Position numbers and translations under genes: made by a program | Notes under the pieces: generated by a model | The model's input: only the letters and a program-made list of their open reading frames with translations | What the model was told of the DNA's origin: nothing | Databases searched by the model: none | NCBI RefSeq assembly: GCF_900086705.1 | Contig: NZ_LT575483.1 | Span: forward strand, 1,872,343-1,936,342 | Direction of reading: 5' to 3' | Source: Massilibacillus massiliensis | GTDB taxonomy: Bacteria; Bacillota; Negativicutes; FLKF01 | DNA length: 64,000 nt | Shown: one piece after another, positions 25,651 through 33,991 of the stretch | How the letters are laid out: every line of letters begins with the position of its first letter | How positions within the stretch are numbered: position 1 is the stretch's first letter

Positions 25651-25705
25651 TTGACAAAACAAGCTCCATCGTCATATAATTAGCCTGCTAATTATATGAC
25701 GATGG
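25651..25705 (+). promoter_or_regulatory. Consensus promoter overlapped by a 40-bp palindrome (MarR operator 1)
   Basis: TTGACA (25651-25656), 18-bp spacer, TATAAT (25675-25680). A perfect inverted repeat with 18-bp arms and a CCTG centre covers 25666-25705: its left arm contains the whole -10 and its core is TAATTAG-N4-CTAATTA. A repressor bound here would block RNA polymerase. Confidence 0.85.
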
Positions 25706-25735
25706 ATAGATAAAACTTGATGAAAGGTGGACTGT

Positions 25736-26248
25736 ATGGATTTTGATTTAATCGACCTGCCGGCACGCAAAAAGCTGCAGGAATTATCGACAGACTTTCC
25801 CGAATTAGATGTATCCGCTGTAGAATCCAACCTTAAATTTTTGCGAACTGCCTATGAAATGCACCACTTTACGTATGATATGCTGGAAAAATTCGGCCTG
25901 TCCAAAGGCAAATTTACCATATTAATCATCATGTATTCAGAGGATAAAGAAAATGGCTTAAACCCATCCGTCCTCGCACAAAAAGCCGGCGTCAGCCGTG
26001 CTACCGTAACAGGCCTGCTGACCAGACTGGAACGCGATGGCATCGTGGAACGAAAAAACGACCTGCAGGATAAACGCATGACGTACGTAAAACTAAGCCA
26101 AAAAGGTATAAAAATGCTGGATAAGATCCTGCCTTTACATTTTATGCATACGGCTAAATTGATGCGTGGTTTAACTGAGCATGATCGTATGCAATTGGAT
26201 ACATTATTACAAAAAATCAGAAATGGTATTGCCGCTGCCAGCAAATAA
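25736..26248 (+). CDS. MarR-family transcriptional regulator
   Basis: 170-aa winged-helix protein; ATG 25736 preferred (AAAGGTGG upstream), GTG 25727 also in frame. The HTH is LNPSVLAQKAGVSRATVTGLLTRLERDGIV (in parts) and the wing is NDLQDKRMTYVKLSQKG with the conserved D-R pair. Sites with TAATTAG-N4-CTAATTA lie upstream of this gene and again before the next, so it probably represses itself and the MFS exporter. The stop codon lies inside the loop of a terminator hairpin. Confidence 0.88.
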   Translation: MDFDLIDLPARKKLQELSTDFPELDVSAVESNLKFLRTAYEMHHFTYDMLEKFGLSKGKFTILIIMYSEDKENGLNPSVLAQKAGVSRATVTGLLTRLERDGIVERKNDLQDKRMTYVKLSQKGIKMLDKILPLHFMHTAKLMRGLTEHDRMQLDTLLQKIRNGIAAASK

Positions 26249-26264
26249 GTGCAGCGGCAATTTT
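26229..26264 (+). terminator. Terminator hairpin wrapped round the marR stop codon
   Basis: TTGCCGCTGC (26229-26238) and GCAGCGGCAA (26251-26260) with a 12-base loop that holds the TAA stop (26246-26248), then TTTT. Ribosomes reaching the stop would disturb this stem. Confidence 0.65.
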
Positions 26265-26272
26265 CCACGCAC

Positions 26273-26292
26273 ATAATTAGTCGGCTAATTAT
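26273..26292. promoter_or_regulatory. MarR operator 2
   Basis: ATAATTAG, TCGG, CTAATTAT: the same TAATTAG-N4-CTAATTA core as operator 1, placed 33 bp before the MFS start and just upstream of a TATAAT (26302-26307). Confidence 0.7.
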
Positions 26293-26325
26293 TTTTACAT
26301 ATATAATAGAAAAGGAGTTAAACAC

Positions 26326-27765
26326 ATGAAACCAGAAATGCATGCATCCGAATGCAAAGAAACGCATGAATTTAAAGTTCTGCCGATCATGACTGCACTT
26401 CTCATTAGTGGCTTCATTGGCATGTTCAGTGAAACGGCATTAAATATTGCAATCAATGATTTAATGCATCTTTTTGACATTACCCCGGCAACCATACAAT
26501 GGCTGACAACCATTTACTTATTAACACTTGGCATTTTAGTTCCCGTTTCAGGCTTCCTAATTAAATGGTTTACAACAAGACAACTGTTCATCACATCCCT
26601 TTGCTTTTCAATCCTCGGCTTTTTTATGGCGGCACTTGCCCCCAGCTTTTCTATTTTATTAATTTCACGTATTTTGCAGGCGATCGGAAGCGGACTGTTG
26701 CTCCCACTTATCTTTAATACCGTTTTGATTATTTTTCCACCCCAAAAAAGAGGTACCGCCATGGGCATCGTTGGCCTGGTTATTTTATCTGCGCCAGCAA
26801 TCGGACCTACCTTGGCCGGCCTGTTGACTGAACATCTCAGTTGGCATTGGATCTTTTGGTGCTCACTGCCCCTTTTACTTGTTTCCCTGCTTTTTGGCAT
26901 CAAATATATGCAGAATCTATCGACCATTACAAGACCGCCCATCGATTTACTCTCCATAGGATTATCCACGCTCGGCTTTGGCAGCATCGTCTTCGGCTTT
27001 AGCAATGCCGGAGATGTCAGGGGCTTAAATACACCTGAAGTATACATTTCCCTTGGCTTAGGAACTATATCGCTTGTCATGTTTACCGTCCGGCAGTTAT
27101 CGTTAGATCAACCAATTCTCAATCTGCGCGCTTTTATGTACCCCATGTTTTCTCTTGGTGTCTTTCTGGTGATGATTGTTATGATGATCATCCTGGCTTC
27201 GGTCATTATTTTACCGATCTACCTACAAGGCGGTCTTGGCATATCCATGTCTCTTGCCGGTCTTATCATGCTACCGGGCGGTCTGATCAATGGAATTATG
27301 TCTCAGGTATCCGGGCGGCTGTTTGATCGAACAGGTCCCAAACTTCTTGTTCTGATCGGTTTTTTCATTACAACGCTCGTCATGTGGCTTTTCTCCACGC
27401 TGACGCAGTCTTCAACAATTTTTTTGGTTATTCTGCTGCATTCAGGGCTGATGCTTGGTACAGCAATGATTATGACCTCCGTACAGACGAATGCACTCAA
27501 TCAGCTGCCACGTCCACTGTACCCGGATGGAACCGCCATTATGACTACCCTGCAGCAAATCGCCGGTGCCATCGGTACCGCACTTGCGATGTGCTTTCTA
27601 TCCGTGGGACAGAAGAACTATTTAGCTACTGCAGCCAACGTTTCTGACCCGGTCATTATCGCAAAAAGCCTGATTGCCGGATCACAAACCGCTTTTTTAT
27701 TCGTCCTCGCTATTACGATTATTGGTGTACTCTTTGCCTTGTTGCTTAAACGCGTCAAACTATAA
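26326..27765 (+). CDS. DHA2-family (EmrB/QacA-type) MFS multidrug exporter
   Basis: 479 aa with about 14 helices; start ATG 26326 behind AAAGGAG. DHA2 markers include IQWLTTIYLLTLGILVPVSG, GSGLLLPLIFN with FPPQKRGTAMG, and the motif-C-like GPTLAGLL. Controlled by the MarR protein upstream. Drug specificity cannot be read from sequence. Confidence 0.88.
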   Translation: MKPEMHASECKETHEFKVLPIMTALLISGFIGMFSETALNIAINDLMHLFDITPATIQWLTTIYLLTLGILVPVSGFLIKWFTTRQLFITSLCFSILGFFMAALAPSFSILLISRILQAIGSGLLLPLIFNTVLIIFPPQKRGTAMGIVGLVILSAPAIGPTLAGLLTEHLSWHWIFWCSLPLLLVSLLFGIKYMQNLSTITRPPIDLLSIGLSTLGFGSIVFGFSNAGDVRGLNTPEVYISLGLGTISLVMFTVRQLSLDQPILNLRAFMYPMFSLGVFLVMIVMMIILASVIILPIYLQGGLGISMSLAGLIMLPGGLINGIMSQVSGRLFDRTGPKLLVLIGFFITTLVMWLFSTLTQSSTIFLVILLHSGLMLGTAMIMTSVQTNALNQLPRPLYPDGTAIMTTLQQIAGAIGTALAMCFLSVGQKNYLATAANVSDPVIIAKSLIAGSQTAFLFVLAITIIGVLFALLLKRVKL

Positions 27766-28218
27766 GTTTTATCCGTGGGCTTTTGCACAACCGAAAACTT
27801 TCAAGACACTCCACTGCAATCGTATTTGGCAAAAAGCATATACCCTCTATTATAAGAATACTGCTATATGACAAGAAGCGTACCCCGTCCCCTGACAAAA
27901 CGCTTACGAAGATGCTATATATCCTTTCATTCTTTATAAAGCAAAGGTGAAGACGCGTCCCTTCGACCTCCAAAGCGCACTATGTTGGTTGGTCACATTA
28001 TCAATAATCTTTCAACGATAATTATTGTAAATGATTGATACTTCATTTCCCTGTGAAATATGTTAAAATTTATTACATGCACATTTATATGAATTCAGAT
28101 AGCTTCTCAATGCAGACATTGAGAAAATGTTGATTTTTTGTGCAAAATCGGATGGATTCGATAGCAAACGAATGATCCCGTAATAAAATTATGGATAAGC
28201 GCAAAGGAAGATGATGAA
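27766..28218. other. Gene-free region before the GGDEF gene
   Basis: No gene recognised. TTCTCAATG/CATTGAGAA (28104-28112/28117-28125) forms a perfect 9-bp hairpin with a 4-base loop. I looked for c-di-GMP riboswitch landmarks and saw none. Confidence 0.35.
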
Positions 28219-30318
28219 GTGATCCAAAGTTGGTTTAGTTCTTTACAAACAAGATTGTTGGTTTGCATTATGATCATGAGTGTGCTGCTGCTGCTTTTCT
28301 CAGTGCCGATTGTTTGGGAGGCTTCAAGAAACAATGAACGAGCACAATATATATCGACAATTAATTCGTGCAGTAAACCGTTTTTTGCTGCTGTGGAAGC
28401 ACTGAGTTTTGAGAGAGGTCGAACCTATATTATTTTATCTAATGATTGGATGGATATGAAGACTCATCTTGCAATTATAAAAGAACGGCGTATGCAGGCA
28501 GGGCAGAATATGGAGGTGGGTTTGGCACGATTGCGTGAAGTAGATCCTGTTCTGACGGAACAACTGCAGCTGGCGTATACGAATTTTCTGTCATTACGCG
28601 ACAGAGCAGATCAGCAGGCTGTGTTGCCGCCTGCCTTACGAGATCCTGATTTTCCCAAAGAGTGGTTTGTGCAATCAACTGTTTTTATTTCTGAACTCAT
28701 CAATGCTCTAGAAATAATTGGGCATAGAAATCATGCACCGGATTTATTTTATTTTAATTATCATTTCCAGTTGGATTGCATTTATTTCAGAGTATTTGCC
28801 GGAGAGAACGGCAGCCTTCTGATCGCTGCGGCAAGTCAGGGAAAAACGATTCCAAATGAACAATATCAATCGTTTATTGAATCCCGGGGCAAGGTCGATT
28901 ACCTGTGGTCGCATATTGACAGACAGTTAGAGGTTTCACATAATTCGATACTGCGGCAAAAAAAAGAAAAGGTATTTCACGAATACTATGGTATCTATAG
29001 GCCTTATCAGAATGAGTTTGCGCATCAGGTGGTACAAAAACCGGTAGCAGAAGAAAAGGTGAAGCAGCTTGTAGAAATATCTGCACCTGCAATGGATGCG
29101 ATTTTTGATCTGGTATCAGCAGCCGATCTTGAGAATTGTGACTATATCAATGAAATCAAGGCGAAAGCCGCGGCAGAGTTGAGATGGGCGTATGAGGCTG
29201 TTTTCCTGATGGTCGTGGGTATTGTTTTTATTTATGGATATTTTATGAGTTCCCTATTTCGTCCGTTGCAGCGGATTATAGCTGTAATACAAAGCATTGC
29301 CCAAGGACATGCAGATGCTGATTTGCATCTGGATAAGCAGCGGAAGGATGAAATTGGCTGGCTGGCACGCGGTGTTTTGGTTCTGCAGTCGAAAATGAAG
29401 AAAGAGCAGGAGCTCAATCTGAAAAATGAAGTTTTAGCAAATACCGATAGTTTGACCGGCATCTATAACCGGCATATGTTTAAACGGGAAATAAAGGCTA
29501 TTTTGGCACGAGCAGACCTCTGTAGTGAACCAATTTCTATGGCAGCACTGGATCTTGATAATTTTAAAAAAGTCAACGATTCATGGGGCCATGCAGTTGG
29601 CGATCAGGTTTTAAAGCGTATGGTGCGGACTGTGGAAGCCCACATCTGTAAAGAAGATTATTTTTTCCGGTTCGGCGGAGAGGAGTTTATCATCTTGATG
29701 CCGGGAGTTGCGCTTGCTGCAGCTGCAGACGCAGCTGAAAATCTGAGAATCGTGCTGGCACAAGTTGCGTATCCGGAAGCTGGTCAGGTCACAGTCAGTA
29801 TAGGAATCGCTGAAAGACGGCGGGAGGAATGTTTTCAACTTTTTTATAAACGGGCAGATGAAAATTTATATCGTGCAAAAAAATATGGGCGAAACCGTGT
29901 AGTGGGATCAGTCGACGCCGTGCGGCAAGTGATTTGGAGATCGGAATGGGAGAGCGGTCATCCGGAGATTGATCATCAACACCGGGAATTGTTCGAAAAA
30001 ACAAAAGAACTGGTTGAATTGACAGAGCTTTTTCCTTCGGAACAGGCGCATACCTTGGTGAAAATAGATGCGATTCTGGAGAAAATTAAAGAACACTTTG
30101 ATGCGGAGATGCAGGTGCTGCGGCAGTTTGGCTATCCGCATGTGCATGAGCATCAGACAATGCATGAAGATTTATTATTAAAAGCGGCAGAATTGCATGA
30201 GAAATGCTTAAAGAATGAGAGCGGTGCCTCAGCGTTCATTTTATTCATTTTTGATGATATTATTTTAGAGCATACCGTAAAAGAGGATATACTTTTCTTT
30301 CCTTATACAAAAAAATAA
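28219..30318 (+). CDS. Membrane GGDEF diguanylate cyclase with C-terminal hemerythrin domain
   Basis: 699 aa; start GTG 28219 (GGAAG upstream). Helix 1 (residues about 9-33) and helix 2 (about 319-343) flank a 285-residue helical extracytoplasmic domain. A HAMP-like linker follows, then a GGDEF domain with ILARA...LDLDNFKKVNDSWGH, the intact active loop RFGGEEF and ADENLYRAKKYGRN. Residues about 572-699 form a bacteriohemerythrin: ESGHPEIDHQHRELFEK, HFDAEMQVLRQFGYPHVHEHQTMH and HTVKEDILFF supply the usual His/Glu/Asp diiron ligands. It should make c-di-GMP in response to O2, NO or redox state of the diiron site; the direction of the effect is unknown. Confidence 0.9.
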   Translation: MIQSWFSSLQTRLLVCIMIMSVLLLLFSVPIVWEASRNNERAQYISTINSCSKPFFAAVEALSFERGRTYIILSNDWMDMKTHLAIIKERRMQAGQNMEVGLARLREVDPVLTEQLQLAYTNFLSLRDRADQQAVLPPALRDPDFPKEWFVQSTVFISELINALEIIGHRNHAPDLFYFNYHFQLDCIYFRVFAGENGSLLIAAASQGKTIPNEQYQSFIESRGKVDYLWSHIDRQLEVSHNSILRQKKEKVFHEYYGIYRPYQNEFAHQVVQKPVAEEKVKQLVEISAPAMDAIFDLVSAADLENCDYINEIKAKAAAELRWAYEAVFLMVVGIVFIYGYFMSSLFRPLQRIIAVIQSIAQGHADADLHLDKQRKDEIGWLARGVLVLQSKMKKEQELNLKNEVLANTDSLTGIYNRHMFKREIKAILARADLCSEPISMAALDLDNFKKVNDSWGHAVGDQVLKRMVRTVEAHICKEDYFFRFGGEEFIILMPGVALAAAADAAENLRIVLAQVAYPEAGQVTVSIGIAERRREECFQLFYKRADENLYRAKKYGRNRVVGSVDAVRQVIWRSEWESGHPEIDHQHRELFEKTKELVELTELFPSEQAHTLVKIDAILEKIKEHFDAEMQVLRQFGYPHVHEHQTMHEDLLLKAAELHEKCLKNESGASAFILFIFDDIILEHTVKEDILFFPYTKK

Positions 30319-30322
30319 CGTT

Positions 30323-30411
30323 AAAAACCTATAATATAAATACATTCTCCATCTACCTAACTTTACAAATAAAGTTAAGTTATTTATGAATTGTATTAAT
30401 TATAGGTTTTT
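30323..30411. terminator. Long hairpin after the GGDEF gene
   Basis: AAAAACCTATAAT (30323-30335) and ATTATAGGTTTTT (30399-30411) pair perfectly, five bases after the stop codon; an inner AACTT/AAGTT stem is possible. Confidence 0.6.
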
Positions 30412-30421
30412 ATAAATTTCT

Positions 30422-30467
30422 TTATCTTACAATACACAGGACTAAAGCACTGTGTATTGTAAGATAA
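30422..30467. terminator. Perfect 18-bp bidirectional terminator
   Basis: TTATCTTACAATACACAG and its exact complement (30450-30467) round a 10-base loop, with T-runs on both sides. It sits between the convergent GGDEF gene and the glycogen operon. Confidence 0.75.
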
Positions 30468-30499
30468 TTTTTATATTCGTATTTTTGACTACAAATTTT

Positions 30500-33400
30500 T
30501 TATCTTTTATACAGTTTACAAAAATCAGACAATTTATTGGCAAGGTCTTGGCTGAGTACGTTAGGCAATGCCGCCCATTTCCAATTATCATGACCGACTG
30601 TTCCCGGTAGATTCATCCGTGCTTCACTGCCTAAAGTGAGTAAATCCTGCATTGGGATAATCACTGCGGAGGCGTTGCTGGCGTAAGCATAGCGGATCAA
30701 TTCCCAGCAGGCTTCCATGACATCGATATTATTGACTTGCAATACTTCGCCAACGGCTTCTAATTCTGCATCAGACAAATCTTCCTGATACCATCCGACC
30801 GTTGTATTGTTATCATGTGTCCCGGTATAAACAACACAATTTTCTTCACAGCTAAATGTGGTTTTTCTATTTTCATCGGACAAAAGTTCAAAGTGCAACA
30901 CCTTCATCCCAGAATACGCGAATTGTTCTTTTAAATCCCTAACTTCATCTGTAATAACCCCTAAATCTTCGGCAATTAATGGCAATTTATCAAAATAGGT
31001 CTCCAGCGTTTTAAAAAATGCTTCACCCGGACCTTCCACCCATTTTCCTTCTATTGCAGTTTCAGCCTTACCATCAACTTCCCAATACGCTGCAAAACCA
31101 CGAAAATGATCCACGCGAATTACATCTACCAGTTTTAACAACGTTGAAAATCGATTCCGCCACCACGCATACGCATCTTCTTTCATGTGATTCCATGCAT
31201 AATGTGGATTTCCCCAAAGCTGTCCTGTCTCACTAAAATAGTCTGGCGGTACACCGGCAACTTTCGCCGCCCTGCCTTGCGCATCTAAACAAAACAAGTT
31301 TTGATTCGACCAGACATCTGCACTGTCATGGGCGATAAAAATTGGCATATCGCCGATGATTTTTACGCCTCTTATATTGGCATACTGTTTCAGTTCCTTC
31401 CATTGCTTGAAAAATAAATACTGCAAAAATTTTTGATAGGCAATTTCTTCTGCAAGAAGTTTTTGATATTTTACAACAGCCGCTTCCTGATGTTTCGCAA
31501 TTTCTGCCGGCCACGCATCCCAGCTCATCTCACCAAAATGTTTTTTTAGTGCCATGAACAAAGCATACGATTCCAGCCAATAGGATTGCTTTTCACAAAA
31601 ATCTTTATACCCATGTCCAGGTGAGTGCTGACTAAAATTTTTATATGCCAGCCGTAAGCATTTTTCCTTAAACGCCCAGGTTTGCTCAAAATCAACTTTA
31701 TCAGAAGCTACGTTGTACGGCACTTTTACATCTTTAGGAGCAAGCAAAAAATCCGTTACGATTTTTCCTAGACAGATCAGCATCGGATTGCCGGCGAAGG
31801 CGGAAAGTGACTGATAAGGAGAGAAGCCATATCCAACCGGGTTTAGGGGAAGAATCTGCCAATACTTTTGTTGTCCTTGCTGCAGAAAATTGACAAATTC
31901 ATAAGCACTCCTGCCTAAATCGCCAATTCCATATTTAGATGGCAATGATGTCAAATGCAAGAGCACCCCCGCACCCCGATCAAGTTTTACTTCTTTTACC
32001 TGTTTATATAAAATGGCTTGCAAAGGAGCCAGCTCAAGTTCTATTTTCCCCTGCCGGACTTGCATAGGCTTTCCATCTTCCAGCATGCTCGTGAGCATTC
32101 CGTGACAAATCCCTCGAACAGGTATCATAACCTTATGTGTTTCAATTTTACTGCGATTGAAAACGATAAGAAAAGTCTCATCTTCTGCATCTTGCCCAAA
32201 CACATCTTTTCCTCCGACAATCTGCCGCACATATCCATAGATATCGTCCTGGGCAATGATCGGAATCCATGTACCTGTTCTTAACGCTTGGTAAGAATTT
32301 CTTAGCGCAATGATTTTTTTATACCAGTCTTGCAGGGCCCGATCTTCTTTCCCCCAAATGTAAGCACCGCGATTATATGGATCTTTATATCCCTGCATGC
32401 CGGCTTCGTCACCATAATATATGGATGGCATTCCCGGGAAAGTCATCTGCCATAGCGAGACAAGCTTTAGTCTTTCCAATGCCAGCTGGTATTGCACTTC
32501 ATTCAATCGATATTGCGACTGTGCAATCGCTGGCATTTCTCCACCGTTGGGCGCTTCGCCAAGCAAGGTAAGAATTCTTTCCACATCATGACTGCCAACT
32601 AGATTCATCATCGCATAAAAATTTTCCTTCGGATAATTTTCATACAAGCTCATGACGGCACGATTTGTAGCTTCACCGCTTCTATCGCCAAATATATACT
32701 GCAATATAATCTGCCGCAGGGGATAATTCATCGCCGCATCCATTTCTCGTCCGCATAGATACTGCCGATTTACATCGTAACTGATTTTATTTGATGCGTC
32801 TTCCCACACTTCACCAATGATGACGGCATCCGGGTCCATACCCTTCAGCGTTTTATAAAACGGTTTAGAAAATTCCGGCGGCAATTCATCAATGACATCA
32901 AGCCGCCAGCCGCTAATGCCTTTTTTAAGCCAATATTTCAGCACACTGTCTTCCTGATAAATCATAAAATCAAGATATGACTTCGTTGTTTCTTTCACAT
33001 TTGGCAGTGTATCAAACCCCCACCAACTTTTATAGACCTCTGGATGGTTGATAAAATCATACCATTCGTAATACGGAGAATCTTTGGATTGATATGCCCC
33101 TATGCTGTCATAATGCCCTTCACGATTAAAATATTTACTGTCACTGCCTGTATGACTGAACACACCATCGAGAATTATGCGAATGTCCAATTCCTTTGCC
33201 TTTGCACACAGCAATGCAACATCTTCATTTGTGCCAAGCATCGGATCGACTTTATGATAATCGCCGGTATCATAACGATGATTGCTCTGCGCCTCAAAAA
33301 TCGGATTCAAATAAATTACGCTGATTCCGAGTTCTTTTAAATACGGTAATTTTTTTATAATTCCCGTTAATGTCCCCCCGAAAAAATCATAGGCGATGAT

Positions 33401-33949
33401 TTCTTTGGTATCGGGATCTTTAAAATAGGAAGGTGTATTGTCCCAACTGGAGTGAATCACCGCATCTTTTTTGCTGCTGAGAACAGTTGCATCCTCCCGA
33501 TGAAAACGATCTGGAAAGATCTGATACATGACAGCATTCTTAAGCCATGCAGGTGTTTTTGCACCGCGTTGATAAACAGTAATTTGAAAAGACGGTGGGG
33601 GCGACGTGTAAAGCGCACCTTCACCCCCAAGTTGGTCAGGATTATTCCCATAAAATACGATCTGCTCACGCTCCGTAGTAATCAAAAAGTAATACCATAT
33701 GAGACAGCCATGTTCCGGCATTGTGATCACTGCAGTGTATTTTATGCGATCTTGGTCTGCGTCTTTTTGCTCCATTTTCAGCAAAGTTTCTCCTTTCGTG
33801 TCCTGCCACAACCTGAGCGAGACAGAAGAAACCGGATACTGCTGATCGATATCAATGCTTAACGCCACCTGACTGCCCGCAGGAACCGCCCCAAACGGAC
33901 TGCGAAAATTTTCGCAATGAGAATGATGTAAGATTTTACTTGCAGGCAT
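30500..33949 (-). CDS. Fusion of GH13 alpha-glucan hydrolase and GH77 4-alpha-glucanotransferase
   Basis: 1149 aa. Residues about 1-125 resemble an N-terminal beta-sandwich. About 130-640 form a GH13 neopullulanase-like barrel (AVMYQIFPDRF, DGVFSHTG, nucleophile Asp in GWRLDVIDE, acid/base Glu in IIGEVWE, transition-state Asp in GSHDVERI). About 650-1149 form a complete MalQ/GH77 (GAGVLLHLTSLPS, IRVDHFRGF nucleophile, LIAEDLG, GTHDNNTT). A debranching/hydrolase activity and a disproportionating activity in one chain would clear limit dextrins left by GlgP. Start ATG 33949 after AAAGGGTG. Last gene of the glycogen operon. The fusion is continuous, with no frameshift. Confidence 0.9.
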   Translation of the reverse strand: MPASKILHHSHCENFRSPFGAVPAGSQVALSIDIDQQYPVSSVSLRLWQDTKGETLLKMEQKDADQDRIKYTAVITMPEHGCLIWYYFLITTEREQIVFYGNNPDQLGGEGALYTSPPPSFQITVYQRGAKTPAWLKNAVMYQIFPDRFHREDATVLSSKKDAVIHSSWDNTPSYFKDPDTKEIIAYDFFGGTLTGIIKKLPYLKELGISVIYLNPIFEAQSNHRYDTGDYHKVDPMLGTNEDVALLCAKAKELDIRIILDGVFSHTGSDSKYFNREGHYDSIGAYQSKDSPYYEWYDFINHPEVYKSWWGFDTLPNVKETTKSYLDFMIYQEDSVLKYWLKKGISGWRLDVIDELPPEFSKPFYKTLKGMDPDAVIIGEVWEDASNKISYDVNRQYLCGREMDAAMNYPLRQIILQYIFGDRSGEATNRAVMSLYENYPKENFYAMMNLVGSHDVERILTLLGEAPNGGEMPAIAQSQYRLNEVQYQLALERLKLVSLWQMTFPGMPSIYYGDEAGMQGYKDPYNRGAYIWGKEDRALQDWYKKIIALRNSYQALRTGTWIPIIAQDDIYGYVRQIVGGKDVFGQDAEDETFLIVFNRSKIETHKVMIPVRGICHGMLTSMLEDGKPMQVRQGKIELELAPLQAILYKQVKEVKLDRGAGVLLHLTSLPSKYGIGDLGRSAYEFVNFLQQGQQKYWQILPLNPVGYGFSPYQSLSAFAGNPMLICLGKIVTDFLLAPKDVKVPYNVASDKVDFEQTWAFKEKCLRLAYKNFSQHSPGHGYKDFCEKQSYWLESYALFMALKKHFGEMSWDAWPAEIAKHQEAAVVKYQKLLAEEIAYQKFLQYLFFKQWKELKQYANIRGVKIIGDMPIFIAHDSADVWSNQNLFCLDAQGRAAKVAGVPPDYFSETGQLWGNPHYAWNHMKEDAYAWWRNRFSTLLKLVDVIRVDHFRGFAAYWEVDGKAETAIEGKWVEGPGEAFFKTLETYFDKLPLIAEDLGVITDEVRDLKEQFAYSGMKVLHFELLSDENRKTTFSCEENCVVYTGTHDNNTTVGWYQEDLSDAELEAVGEVLQVNNIDVMEACWELIRYAYASNASAVIIPMQDLLTLGSEARMNLPGTVGHDNWKWAALPNVLSQDLANKLSDFCKLYKR

Positions 33950-33991
33950 TTTATCACCCTTTTATATCAAATTAGAAAAAGCCTTGCACCC

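Noticed and set aside
27766..28218. c-di-GMP riboswitch before the GGDEF gene
   Set aside because: The conserved GEMM blocks are absent; only a 9-bp hairpin is present.
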